Shown here: piece by piece, positions 35,520 to 48,539 of the stretch
Layout of the letters: each line of letters begins with the position of its first letter
Position numbering within the stretch: position 1 is the first letter of the stretch
NCBI RefSeq assembly: GCF_020360975.1
Contig: NW_025408667.1
Location: 4,154,001 to 4,218,000, forward strand
Source of the DNA: Hirsutella rhossiliensis
Lineage: Eukaryota; Ascomycota; Sordariomycetes; Hypocreales; Ophiocordycipitaceae
Length of the DNA: 64,000 nt
Direction of reading: 5' to 3'
Notes under the pieces: generated by a model
Told to the model about the DNA's origin: nothing
What the model saw: only the letters and a program-made list of their open reading frames with translations
Databases searched by the model: none
Made by a program: the position numbers and the translations under genes

Positions 35520-36289
35520 ATAGTAGTAATTCTAATTCCCTTAACTATTTATTCTCCTAAAGTCTATATCTAGTAAAATAGAAGATAAAGAATAAGGAAA
35601 GGAATAAGTTAACCTCGACCTATAAACCCTAATATCTTTTTAAGAAGAAAGCTCCTACTCGCGTACTAATAAATACTAGCTTCTTAATTTCTTTTTATAA
35701 AAGAAATACTTAGGGAACTTTAGATAGAGGTAGAACTTTAATATATTAAAGCTTAAGTATTATAGAGCTTTTATTAGCGGTTAGAAAGATACTTATTTCT
35801 AGGATATTTCCTATTAAGTACCTATAAAAATAAAAGATAGCTAGATCGCTTACCTTAGTAGTAAGAATAACGCTTAGAGGAATTAAGAGCGGAACTTTTA
35901 TAATATAACTTATTAGCCTACCTAGCTAATCGTTAAGGCCTATAAGAACGAATTAATAACCTAGAATACGTTTTAATAATAAGGTAATATTAGCTATAAG
36001 TAATAGAGCCGTATAGAAATCGGTATAGTATAGCTTCCCTTACCTTACCTTAACTACCTTTATTAAAAGAATAAAGCCCTAGAAGTTCGCTAAGAAGTTC
36101 GTTAAACTATAACGAATAAAATAAGAAAGAACCTTTAAATAATACTACCCTTAGCAGTACGTTCGTAATAATAACCTTAGTAAACTAGCTAGTAAGTCTA
36201 ATTATAGAAGAAGCTCTTATAAGACTACTAGTAAAAGCTATAGTAAGAGAAACTAAGGATAATACTACTATAAACCCTCCTTAAGCACC

Positions 36290-37000
36290 CTTAGTATATA
36301 TTAAACTAAAAGATATAAGGAAGTTTAACCCCGCTAGCCCCTTTAATATAACGTTTAACGTCCTTAAAGAAACTAAGAAAACGATTATATATAGAAGCGT
36401 TAATCGATTTATCGATTCCTTAAAATAGGTAGCTATCCGCGGACTAGAATACGCTAATAAACTAGCGATACTAATCCCTAGCTTACTCCGCGGAACCGCT
36501 ATCGAATAGTATTCTAGCGATCTTAGCGAATCCGACTAAGCTATACTTTATACCTTAGACTAAGGATATACCGCCTAGTATACTAAACTATAAAAACGCT
36601 TCGCTATCTAGCTAAAAGTAGCTTTAAGATCGTTATAAATAAAATAATTTACTACCTTAAATATTATAAATAGAGCTAACTTTTATAAATAGATATTAAA
36701 GCTCCGCTAAAAAGTAAAAGTAGTACTATACTTAAAAGAGCACCTTACTATACTAGTCTATTAATAACTAAACGTATTACTATAAGAATTATTCCGCCGA
36801 CCTATTAGTTTAGAATTATTCGACACTTAGATTAATAACTATAAGTAACTTATCTTATAGTTAAAAACTAAGCTAATAGTAGGGTTATAAGGAAAGATAA
36901 GTAATATAGTAAAAGGACGTATATAAGGCGGGTTATACGAAACTAAGAATAAGACTATAGTAAACTCTACCCTATCTATAGCTAAACTAACTAGTTAGAA
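36290..37000 (+). pseudogene. Gypsy gag remnant
   Basis: Reads LAILIPSLLRGTAIE followed by YSSDLSESD and LKVALRSL, as in fungal Ty3/gypsy Gag. TAG/TAA stops sit at expected Gln and Trp codons. Confidence 0.6.
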
Positions 37001-38279
37001 ACCCTAGGAATAAGGATTATTTTAATAGAAAGGAAATATAATAACTATATTAAGATAGAATAATCTATACTAGGTAGATATAGGCCTAGTAATAAACTAG
37101 TTAACTAGTCCTTAAACCGGACTATAGCCTTATAATTCGAAACTAAAGGAGGGCTTTTAAGAAAACCTAATTATTATTAACCTTACTTATTAGCTTTAAG
37201 CGGTACTAACTAACGACTAGGGCGGGATCTATCTTTCCTAGGAAATATAAAACTAGATCCTATTTACCTAGGATAAAGGGCTAGAAGATAGTAATATTAC
37301 CGCCGATATAAGAGAAGAAACTAAAGAAATAAAAGATAAGATCCTATTTATTCCTAATATAATAAAAGTAGAACCTATAAGACCGAGCCGTTTACTTAGA
37401 ATACTAAGGAACTAGCTAACTATAAGAGCGGCGCTATAAACCGAAATATTAGATCTATTAAAGCCGTCCTAGTTTATATACGCTTAGATATCTATCTTTA
37501 GAACTAAAGGCTTAAACTAGCTATTAAACGTATATATAGACTTTAGTATAGCCTACTTTATAATTAAGGAAGACTAGCTTAACTACTTTAATAATATAAC
37601 CCTCGATATAACTTAGTAGGTCTTACTATTTAGTATAAGGAAAAGCTAAACTAAGGGTTAAGCGACCTTAATAATTAATATCCTAGGGAAAAAAGAAATA
37701 GGATTTAAGGTTAGATAATTTACTATTAGCGCCTAGGTAGTCTAAACCCTATCTATAGGATTATTACTTAAATAAGATTTCTTAGTACTAAATAAAGTTA
37801 ATATCTTAAATTCTAAGGGAATAATATCTATTAGCTTATACGGCAACTTAATAGTTATAGCTCGCTCGACTTAATAGGGCTACGCGATCTATTATTAGGT
37901 TATATACTAAGCCGACGTTAACGTTCTTATATATAGGATAGAATACTTACTAGCGTAGATTAAGGACGTACTAAGGGATCGTAACTTAGTATTTTTTCTA
38001 AGAGACTTATTATTAGCCTATAACTTAATCTAAGGTATAACTCTAGTTACGGCGGTTAATACTACCGCTCGCCGCGTTAGATTTAAGAAAGGATAATACT
38101 TAGGAATACTAGTAGACCTTAGCGATAAAATATAGTTTTTATAGATCGACTTACCTAAGGAAACCCTAGCTAGGGTAACTCTAACTAAAGAGCTAGCTAT
38201 ATAAAAGACTATAGAATATAGCGACCTATACTAAGTTACTAACCTATTAGTAGAAACCCTAAAAGAAGGGAGCCCTAAG

Positions 38280-39970
38280 TCTATTAAAGGGGAACTCCCT
38301 TTATAGATATATAGATAGACTCTAAACTATAAGATTAAGATTTTATAAGACTATAGCCTCTTAGAAATAACTACTTTAAAGGACGTTAAAATCTATAATT
38401 AAGACCCTATATTTATAAAAAAGATCTAATATATAATCGCCTCCTTCCTAACTTTATAGAAGGACTAAGGTACTATTAAGGTCTACTTAGACTACTATAT
38501 ATATATTCCGCTAATAGAAAATTAGTACTTATATAAACTAGCGTTTAGGGCTTACCTACTTAGCTAGAAGGATAAGGTACTAATCGACTAAACTTATAAG
38601 GACCTATACTAAAAGGGGCGTATAAAATAAGTTATAAAGGTAACCCCGTTTACTTACCTTATATTTATAGTCTAGAAAACTATATATAGTAACTAAAAAG
38701 GCCGAATAGTAATAGACCTATATACTCTTAATAGTATAGCTATCTTAGACGCTTACCTAATACTACTTTAAGGAGATATAATCTAGAAGCTATAAGGGAA
38801 ACGCTTTATTTCCGCTATAGACGCTTAGTCTTTCTTCTATTAGTTCCTTATCTATAAGGAGTATCGGGAAAGGTTTATAGTAATTAGCTATAAAGGCTTA
38901 GAACGACTAACGGTAGCCCTAATAGGATATAAGAACTTACTTATATATATCTAAAGATTTATAGACTAAATCCTTTAAGAATATATAGAATATTCCTCTA
39001 GGTATATTAATAATATCGTAATATACTTAGATATAAAAGACGACTATATTTATTACCTCTAGGCTATCTTTTAACTCTTTATAGACTATAACCTAGCCTT
39101 AGCTAGATTAAAATTATTCTTAGGCTACCTATTTATAAAACTATTAAGATTTTAAGTTAATAGTATTAGCCTAATAAATACTAAAGAATAAGTATAGGTA
39201 TTATAGGATATAGAGTTTCTAAATACCTTATAAGTACTAAAAAAGTAGCTTGGCTTAGTTAACTAGCTATAGTACTTAGTAGCCTACTTCTCTTAGAGGG
39301 TAAAGGCGCTCTAGGTTTAGAAAATAGCGATACTTAAGGAAGTATAAGATAGTTAAGCGCTACTTAAAGAATCGTTAAGGAATAAATATACCTTTAAGGT
39401 AATATACTAACCTTCCTTAGTAAAGGAATAGGCCTTCTAAGATATTATAAACGCTTTTATAGAACTAACGCGGCTATATTATTTCGACCTATAATAGCTA
39501 TTATTCTTATAAATCGACGCTAGCCGCGAGCTAGGCTTTATAGTAGTAGCCTTCTACCTTATACTAAGGGTAGACTAAAACCTAAGAAGGACCCTACCTT
39601 AGATAAATATCTAGCTAATCTTTTACCTTAGTAAACGCTTAACTAATAAAGAGCCTAGATATTAGCCTACTAAACTTAAAGTCGCTTATCTTTCCTAGGT
39701 ATATCGGAAGCTTTAGTTATATATTATCTCTACCTTACTACTAAAGGTCGTTATATTAATTAACTACGCTACTATAAACGTAATCTTAAAGTAAATATTA
39801 CTATTTACTATTAGTATAAAGACTAATAATTAGCTTATACTCGCTTTATAGTACCTTAGCTAGTTTCTCTTAGAGGTCTACTATATTCCTAGAACTATAA
39901 ATATCCTTACTAATATACTATCTCGACTACTATTTATAATACCTAGGAAATATAAACCTAGGGAATTAGA
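38280..39970 (+). pseudogene. Gypsy reverse transcriptase and RNase H remnant
   Basis: Reads FRAYLLSQKDKVLIDQTY (first Q from TAG), RIVIDLYTLNSIAILDAY and SAIDAQSFFYQFL, then YINNIV at 39003-39020, the RIP form of catalytic YIDDIV. LKVAYLSQVYRKLQLYI follows in the RNase H region. Stops are explained by CAG to TAG and TGG to TAG. Confidence 0.75.
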
Positions 39971-40139
39971 CCGCGTTTAGGAAGATAAAGCGCTAGTTAA
40001 ATATATATATATAGTTATAAAATCCTTTATCTAACCTAACCTACGCTAAAAGATCTAAGACGTATACGTAGAAGAACCTAGGTAGGCCGGTATATTAAAG
40101 TAGCTTAGAAACAATAAGTCCTAGGTCGGTCTCTTATTT

Positions 40140-41472
40140 ATTTAACGGAATAGGTTACTTTACTTAGTTAAGTCTAAAGGTTATTATTAGCTTTATATCC
40201 TTATTATTTATACTAAGGATATTATCGCTAATAACTACGCGCGTAAATTTTACCTTAAATAGTAAAGGATATAAAAGGAGTTATCTTCTACGTTCGCTAT
40301 TACTAGCCTTAAGAAACTTATTAATAGCTTTATTGATAAGTATAACGCTTACTATAGGAACTAAACCGACCGGTTAAAAGCCCTTAGTAAGTTAGTTTTA
40401 ATTACTTCCCTAGCCTTACCTTTTTATATAATCGTTATAGATTTTATTATAAGACTCTTAAACGTCCTTATAGACCGAACTTTATAAATACTACTTATTA
40501 GGGTCTACTATAATATACTACTAACGGTAACTAATAAGTTCTCGAAAATAAAGCTCCTTATCTTAGGCTATAATTAGTTTATTATAAAAGACTAAGCTAA
40601 GGTATTATTTACTAAGTTAATATACTATAATTAAAGGATTCCCGCTTAGATTATCTCTAACTAAGACCCTAAGTTCTTTTTAGCGTTTTAAAAAGGACTA
40701 TAGATAGCGTATAAGTCTAAGTTATTAGTATCTATAGCTTAGTATCCTTAAACTAACGGCTTATCGGAACGATATAATTAAGTAGTTAAAACTACGCTTT
40801 AGTTCTTTACGACTAACTTCCTATCCCGTCGATAGGTTAACGCGTTACTACTACTTTAATTTACCCTTAATAACTCTTACTCCTTAGTAATTAGTACCTC
40901 TTTAAGCGAGCTACTAACTAGGATATAGATAAATAATAGTAAGCGATACCTTAGAAAAAGCCCCTTATAAATAGATAGGGAGATACTCTAGGACTAAGCT
41001 TAGATCTCGATCGCTCTAGCCTAAGTAGGAATAAAAAAGCAGTATAACGTAAAGTACTAAGTACTAGAGTTTAAGCCTAGAGACTAAGTATAGCTCTAGC
41101 TAAGGAAAGGATATAGCGTAGCTAATAAATAGGTAGTAAAGTTAAAGGAACGCTATATAAGACCGTTTAAAGTCCTTAAACGGATCGGCTATCTAGCCTA
41201 CCGTCTTAACTTAGCTAGATCCTTAAATATCTACGACGTTATTTCCGTTATATAGCTATAGCTAGCTAAACGACTAAACGCTTAACCTAGCTTAGAACTT
41301 AATACTAACTACTAGGAAGTCGAAAGAATCCTTAACTTTAGAACTTATAGATATAGCTAAGGGACCGCTTATATAGAATACCTTATTAGTTAAAAAGGCT
41401 AGCTAAGTAGCTATAATTCCTAGGTAGCTACTAAGGATATCGTCGCTAAAGACCTTATTAAAGAGTTTACTA
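40140..41472 (+). pseudogene. Gypsy integrase with C-terminal chromodomain, remnant
   Basis: The integrase core shows YPQTNGLSERYN (normally YHPQTDGQSER) and downstream KERYIRPFKVLKRIGYLAYR. At 41316-41472 the frame reads EVERILNFR, then YIEYLIS.KG and DLIKEF, the layout of a chromodomain. This places the element among chromoviruses, which often target heterochromatin. Confidence 0.7.
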
Positions 41473-42179
41473 TATATTAAGGAGTATTATAAGGTTGTAT
41501 TACCTATACTTAAAAGCTCTACGCGCGTATTATATAATAGTATAAGCTACTATAGCTAAGGGAGAAATAACGGTATATAGTATATACTATTACTATTCGT
41601 TCTCTTAAAAGTCTAAGGATAGGTTAACTAGCTAATAAGTATTAATAGGCCGCCCGCGGCGAATAGTAACTTAATTTTATATTTTAGTACCTATATTTAT
41701 TTTTATTTTAAGAACTTAATTTCCCTATCCTTTTACGCTCCCTTTTCTATATTAAACCGCGCTCCTCTTATACCTATATTTATAGTTCTTACTATCTAAG
41801 GCTATAAGTATCGTAGTAAGGACCTAGTATTTTAGTAGTATTTCTTTAACTAAATCTACCGCCGACCGCCGCGCTTAAGCCTTAAGGGATTCCGCTAAGT
41901 AGTTTAATTATATAGGAATAAGGCAGAGCTCCTTTATAACCTTAAGTCTAATATAGCTATATTTACTAAGTAGAAACGGGATAATTATAGTATATATACT
42001 AACTACCGCGACCTCCTTACTAAAGAAGGGTATAATCTTAACGCGGGCTTAATAGAAAATAGTATATACTATGCCTCTTTATCTCTTCCCCTAGCTAAAG
42101 CCTATAATTTATACGAACGTAACTAGCTATACTTCTTTATACCTTATAGTATCGCTACTTATTATATTATTACTATAAC

Positions 42180-42379
42180 TGTAGGAATGTATCTATCTAG
42201 TGGTGTGACCAACCATGGTTGGCACGTGACCCGTACGGTCACGTGTGCGGCTGAGGGCAGCGTGCCCCCTTTCTCCACGCTGGCCTCTGCCTCCTTAGAT
42301 AGAGAATCAAGACGAATACAACATCAGGTTAACCCTAGTACCGTCTCATTGCAGCAGCTGCCGCAGGTGCCTACCCACA
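42180..42379 (+). repeat. Copia-2 5' LTR
   Basis: Begins TGTAGGAATG and ends GCCTACCCACA. Same length and sequence as 48135-48334. Contains the palindromic CCAACCATGGTTGG and a near-palindromic CACGTGACCCGTACGGTCAC. Confidence 0.95.
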
Positions 42380-42389
42380 CTGATCAGTG
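42378..42389. repeat. 12-bp palindrome at the Copia-2 LTR / primer-site junction
   Basis: CACTGATCAGTG spans the LTR end (CA) and the start of the internal region. Identical to the junction of Copia-1 (21443-21454), although the rest of the two LTRs is different. Confidence 0.75.
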
Positions 42390-42589
42390 ACCGGCCCACG
42401 CCCGTCACAGACAGCTAAGTAGAAGAGACAAATTCTCAACCTTCGAAGGTGCTATAGTCCGCGTCACTTTACTGTGGCCCTGAGTAGCGCTCAGAAGAAG
42501 GTTATTTGTGCTAAGAACAAGGAATCTCCCGCTGGTTTGCCCAGCCGCGCGAGAGTCCTTCCAACTGTTGATTACGATCGCCCGCTAGT

Positions 42590-45500
42590 TTGCCTAGCCG
42601 TGAGCACCGGAATCGACAGGCGACCACATCGCAAACAACTAGTAAGAACGTTCGACCCTTGACGTTAAGTAGCAAGATCCCCGTCAGTTCAGTCTGGCCG
42701 CGAACGACCTACTTAGTACGCGACGCTCGACCTCCTATTAGCGACAACTCGTATACGAAGAGACCAATACGAACCCCACATCGTCTCATTCATTTGATCA
42801 CGATAGCCCTGACCGCCCGAGCTATGTCCCCAGAAGCCCAGCTCGAAGAAATATGCGACCAGATGCAGGCACTAGACATCCAAGCATCCGCATTCCGACA
42901 AATTAATATCGACCTTTGGGACAACGATATCACACACGACGAAAAGGACAAGATCGCAGTAACGACATATGTGGCAAAGTTCATATTCATCGTTCAATCT
43001 GGCAGTGATCAAGGATACGACCTCCTTGGTTACTTCCAACAGCATTTTGAAGAATGGACCGAAGACACATGGGACCGCGCCCCGAATGAATACAAGAGAG
43101 CCCTCAGGAAACTACTAAGGAAAAGAGGTATCTACACAGGTTCACAAAGGGGAAATTCGCAACACAATTTCTCATATTACAAACTATCGAGAACCCACAA
43201 ACCTGGCCAGAGCAGGAGTTTACGGAGATGGTGTTTGATGAGAGGACTGCTGCCTTCAGGAGGCAGACAGCATTACTAGGATCAAATGCTTCCACTAATC
43301 CCCATCCGTCTCAACCTCCTTCACCATCAGTTACGCCCTTAGCAGCACCTCATCAAGGTCTTAACGAACCACAACCTATTAAGACCCTAACGAGCCCTCC
43401 TAACGCACCTACTCCTGCTCCGACTATCCAAGATAAACCTGCTCCGACCTCTCTTACTATTCATCCGACTTCCTACCGCTTCCAGAACCCCGATCTCGTC
43501 CAACCCGTCACCAACCCCATCCCCGAACACTTATCCGGCCCTGCAACCTTTGGAGAATACATGAAACTCCCCCCGGATAACATCCCGAACGCTATCGTCG
43601 ATAGCGACATCCAGCAGAAGTTTATGAAGACCTGGAACAAAGATCGGAACTACACAGGAGAGCCGTACGATCTCCTTGATGATAAGCTCCGCCTCTTCTT
43701 AAGCAACTGCTCATATCCAAGTGAAACCGTCACAATTTCACGCACTCTTTCCCCGGATCCTTGATGGAAGAGCCCAAAGATTCTATCTTGATAAGATCAC
43801 ATGGGCTACGACGTTCCGACAAGCGTATGATATCTTCAAACAACACTTTGACACGGAAGTCAACCATGTCCACTACCATACTGACTGGACAACAATAACC
43901 TTTAACTCCATCCGTGCCCAAGATGCTTCGAAGACCCCCCACGAAGTGCTTCAAACCCTCTTTGATAAGCTTCAGCTCTGCCAACGAGCCCTTGGCAGGG
44001 AGTACGCAGGAGACCTTCTACTGCGTACAACGCTTATGAAAGCATGCCGTGGAGTACCCGAACTCCAATACGCTCTTTCAAACCCGCCGATAACGTCGAG
44101 CACCTTCTGCAGATCTTCGTGCATCCGTTGAAACCCATCTTGCCCTCATAACAACTTCTCAATTTCCTTGACTTTGCTGGATCATTCGATCATAACGATC
44201 CACGCCATCAGTACTACCTCGACCGTCGATACAATAACAACCGCTCTCGAGGCAGATACGGATATTCAGGTCAACGACCCAGCCGCGGATACGGACAAAG
44301 CTACAACCGTGGAAACTACCGGCCTCAAAGCCGTAGTAACTACAATCCTAGCTACAATAACCGCAACTGGACAAAGAAGTGTTTTGTTTGTGGACAAGAA
44401 GGCTGTTGGTCAACTAAACACTCTACGGATGAACGACAAAAGGCCAAGGACCAACATATCACTCAATGCCACTTCATAGGTGTACAACTCACGGACATCG
44501 GAGGCTATATTCTAGACTACGAAGGTCATGAGATGAGCAGCTTTGATGACACTGAAGATACATGGGAAGAACATGACAATAGCACCAACGATCACCCGGA
44601 ACAATGGCAAGCAAGCCAAATGCTCTGTCAACAGGCATTCAATCATTTGATCACAGGAGAAGACGTCTATCAGACGGATCAAACCGTTGTTCCAGCCTCG
44701 CAATTTATTATTGAAGATCGCTATTCAAGGGATAGATTCCAAGGTATCATGATCGACACAGGTGCAGCAACATTTTCCACAGCAGGATACTCTCAGTACA
44801 TCGCCCTACAACGAGAAGACCCTTCTGTAGCTCTCGACAGCTCCACATCCGGCCAGGCCTCCATCAAATTCGGCAACAGCGACGCCATCCACTCCTCGGC
44901 ACAGTCGCCCTTAACACACCCTCGGAAGGATCACGTTCCACGTCCTTCAAACCCCAACTCCCTTTTGCTCTGCCTTGCTGATATGGACCGGCTTGGTATC
45001 TATTTCAACAACATCACAGATACCATCAATTGTACTAATCATTGTACTAATCGCCCTACAAGCATTCCAGTCGTACGCAAATGGGGACATCCCTGGTTCT
45101 TCCTTACGAAAGATGAAGAGTCCATCTCGTTTCTTACGGAAACAGAGATTCGTACACTTCACCGACGCTTTGGACACCCAGCAGTCCCTAGGCTCCATCA
45201 CCTCTTGAAGCAAGCCGGGCACAGTGACGTCTCGATAGACACATTAGAGACTATCTCTAAGTTCTGTCACCACTGTCAAATGCACTCACAAGCCCCACGC
45301 CGCTTCAAGTTCACCCTTAACGATGATCAAGAGTTCAACTACGAAATCATCGTTGATGTGATGCACCTAGGAACACCACAACGCCCTGTTCTACACGTTG
45401 TGGACTCAGCTACTGCTTTCCAAGGAGCCAGATTTTTACCGTCAATGTCAGCTAAAGATACATGGGAGACCCTCCGAGCCCTCTGGATCGACACGTATCT

Positions 45501-47880
45501 TGGACCTCCTGATACCCTCCGTCATGATGCAGGAACTAACTTTGCTTCTCTCGAATTCCGGAACGAAGCAAAGATTATGGGAATCAAATGCTCTCAAGTA
45601 CCTGTTGAGACGCATTGGTCCATTGGAAAGATTGAACGCTATCACGCACCCTCCGACGCGCCTTTAACATCCTCCATGCTGAGATTGGCCACACCACTTC
45701 CGCCGAAACAGTCCTTCAAATGGCTGTTAAAGCAATCAATGATACGGCAGGACCTGACGGTCTTGTGCCTACGTTGCTTGTTTTCGGCGCATACCGCGTA
45801 TCTACAGACTCGCCCCTTCCGCTTCCACCCTCAAAAGATCGGAAGCTATGCAGAAAGCGATGAAAATGCTCCGCCAACTCTCGGCAGAAAGACGAGTTAA
45901 GGATGCCCTCCATGCACGCAACGGCCCGAGCACGACAGAAGTGCTATCCTCCCGCTGCAAAGTGAAGTTCGCGTTTGGAGAGAAAGACGGTTGGCAAGGA
46001 CCCTTCAAGATTGCATCGATTGATAGCCATAACATCACCATTGACACAGTCAACGGCCCCAAGTCTTTCGATCGACCCTTGTACAACCGTATCTGCGTGA
46101 TGATACCACTCTTTCCGACCCTACACACGACACAGACCCTCAGGCATTCGTTCAGATCTTAATGAACAACCGGCTCAAGACCCCGTTAAGACCCTAACGG
46201 ACCTGCCTGCCCGACCCGAACCCCGCCCCGCAAGAGAGGACGCCCACCAGGATCAAAGAACAAGCCAAAGGATTTGATCATGATGGCCTGCCGTAGACCA
46301 GAGCTTGACCCAAAAGGAGGAAGATGCACAAGCTCTTTCCCAAGCTACGGTCTGATGGCATAATCACCTCTCCTGGTGACCCTTCGAAGAATCCGATAAC
46401 AAAGAGATTACTGACCTCGTTGGCCGCGGTGTATTCCAATTTGAACGATACGATCAAATGACTCATGGAAACTATAGAATCTTTCGCCTCGAATGGTTCG
46501 TGAAGTCAAAGGAATCAACACTAAGCCCTACGAAAAGTCTCGACTTGTTATTCAAGGACATAACGACTTTGAGAAGACCACCCTCCTGACGCAATCTCCG
46601 ACAATTCAACGCGTTAGCCAGAGACTCATCCTCGCTATTGCCCCGGACTTCTTCAAAACTACGGCATAACCCTCTCTCCGTGATATCACTCAGGCATACC
46701 CGCAATCCCAGACCAAGCTTTCCGACCATTCTTACGTATTTGCCCACGGAACTACAAGGCAAATACCCTAACGGAACAATTATTCGTGTTATTAAGCCCT
46801 GTACGGTATCGCAGAAGCCGGAGTCCATTGGTTCCGCACATATCAGCAGCATCACCTCGAAAAGCTGGATATGTCTACCTCCACCTATGACTCCTGCCTA
46901 CTGATTTCGAATACTGGCCCTGACACGCTCGGTATTGTTGAATGCAAACTGATGACACCCTCATCCTTGGAACGAACAACTTTTCTACCCGTGAAGAAGA
47001 AGAGCTACAAAGGCAGAATTTCGTTCCAAGCCCAAGACTGACATCACATACGGAACAACGGTTGACTTTAATGGTGCAAGACTGACGTTGCTGAATAATA
47101 ACCCCTTAAGAAAGGATCCTTTACTTCAACAGAAGGGACAAGCAGCAAAATGACCACCATTGACCCTAAAGCAATTGATCGTCACCAGCGCTACGTTGAG
47201 GAACGAGCGCGAGCCTCATACATTGCTTCAATTGCTCAACCGGAAGCTTTTTCGATGTTTCAGTCGCCGCCCAAGTACAGACCCCTGAGGATAAAGATTA
47301 CGCAATTTTGAACAAGCGACTGCAATGGCAAATGGATCACCAACTACGTGGCCTCACGTACAAACCAATTGATCTAGCTACTGCAAAGCTGATGGTTTTC
47401 ACCGATGGTTCTTTCGCAAACAACAAGGACTTATCCTCCCAACTAGGATTCGTCATTACCCTCGTTAACGAGACAAACCACAAAGAAAAACAGTTCGAGA
47501 TTAGTGGTAACATCGTACACTGGAGTTCAACAAAGTGCAAACGTGTTACCCGTAGCGTCCTAGCATCAGAGATCTACGGTATGGCCAACGGATTCGACAT
47601 AGGCATCTCCCTTGCGATGACTATGAAGATAATTACGGAACGACTCAACCTTCCTCCTATCCCTCTCATCGTCTGTACGGATTCGTACTCTCTACGAATG
47701 CCTAGTCAAGCTCGGTACGACGAAGGAAAACGATTGATGATTGATATCATGGCCCTTCGCCAGTCATACGAGAAGAGAGATAACAGATATTCGTTGGATC
47801 AACGGCGCAGACAACCCAGCAGATGCAATGACGAAAGCATCACCAAACCGAGCCCTGGAACGCTTCATCGATACCAATAG
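42590..47880 (+). pseudogene. Copia-2 gag-pol, frameshifted
   Basis: Gag begins near 42826 (MSPEAQLEEICDQMQALD). The zinc knuckle CFVCGQEGCWSTKH is at 44380-44421 and the protease IMIDTGAATFSTAG near 44748. Integrase shows HRRFGHP..CHHCQ (about 45168-45282), then VDVMHLG and HDAGTNFAS. RT shows SRLVIQGHNDFEK, TIIRVIKP.YG and QTDDTLILG. RNase H is at 47308-47880 (VFTDGSFANN). At least six frame changes break it. These are indels rather than RIP stops, so they are either real decay or homopolymer sequencing errors. Confidence 0.85.
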
Positions 47881-48134
47881 TCTGACAATTCGAGTCGAAG
47901 GATACGTACAACGTTCCTAACCGCTCCTTATACCTATGATCAAATGATTGCTCCTATCAGGAAGACCCTTCACTTCTTCCCAGATATCTACAGCTAAGAA
48001 CAAGACGTCGGACCCACTTTTGGCAATAATGACACACGCCCTCACGGCACATTCCTTCACGGCCTTAACGCTACTATCCTTTAGACCTGTTCAAGGTGTT
48101 GCTGTGCTTCTCACAGCAAAAGAAGAGTTGCCTG

Positions 48135-48334
48135 TGTAGGAATGTATCTATCTAGTGGTGTGACCAACCATGGTTGGCACGTGACCCGTACGGTCACGTG
48201 TGCGGCTGAGGGCAGCGTGCCCCCTTTCTCCACGCTGGCCTCTGCCTCCTTAGATAGAGAATCAAGACGAATACAACATCAGGTTAACCCTAGTACCGTC
48301 TCATTGCAGCAGCTGCCGCAGGTGCCTACCCACA
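48135..48334 (+). repeat. Copia-2 3' LTR
   Basis: Identical to the 5' LTR as far as I can read by eye, followed at once by ATAAC. Confidence 0.95.
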
Positions 48335-48539
48335 ATAACTCTTATAACTACCTAAACTAATAGAAACGCAATATTAACTATTTAACTATAGTAAGTCGGC
48401 GCTTCCTATTGCCTTATTCTTAGTACTCCGTTATATATTTACTTCGACGACTATACCCTATTACTATTAAGCTTTAGTAATTCGTTTAGCGACTTACTAC
48501 TTTTAGTTTTAGGCATTATAAGGAAAACCCTTAGTACCC

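Larger units (their letters stand above)
30534..42174. other. RIP-mutated tract, left of the nested copia
   Basis: Almost free of CpA and TpG, rich in TpA, while CpG-containing words such as CGCG and CCGCGG remain. No intact gene. Continues at 48340-53640 on the far side of Copia-2. Confidence 0.85.
42180..48334 (+). mobile_element. Copia-2: full-length Ty1/copia element with identical LTRs
   Basis: A 6155-bp element with two 200-bp LTRs (42180-42379, 48135-48334) that I read as identical. It is flanked by the perfect duplication ATAAC (42175-42179, 48335-48339). It sits inside the gypsy element, between chromodomain and 3' LTR. It is not RIP-mutated. A purine-rich tract (AAAAGAAGAGTTGCCTG, 48118-48134) precedes the 3' LTR. 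Gag and pol are present from end to end but in many frames. Confidence 0.95.
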
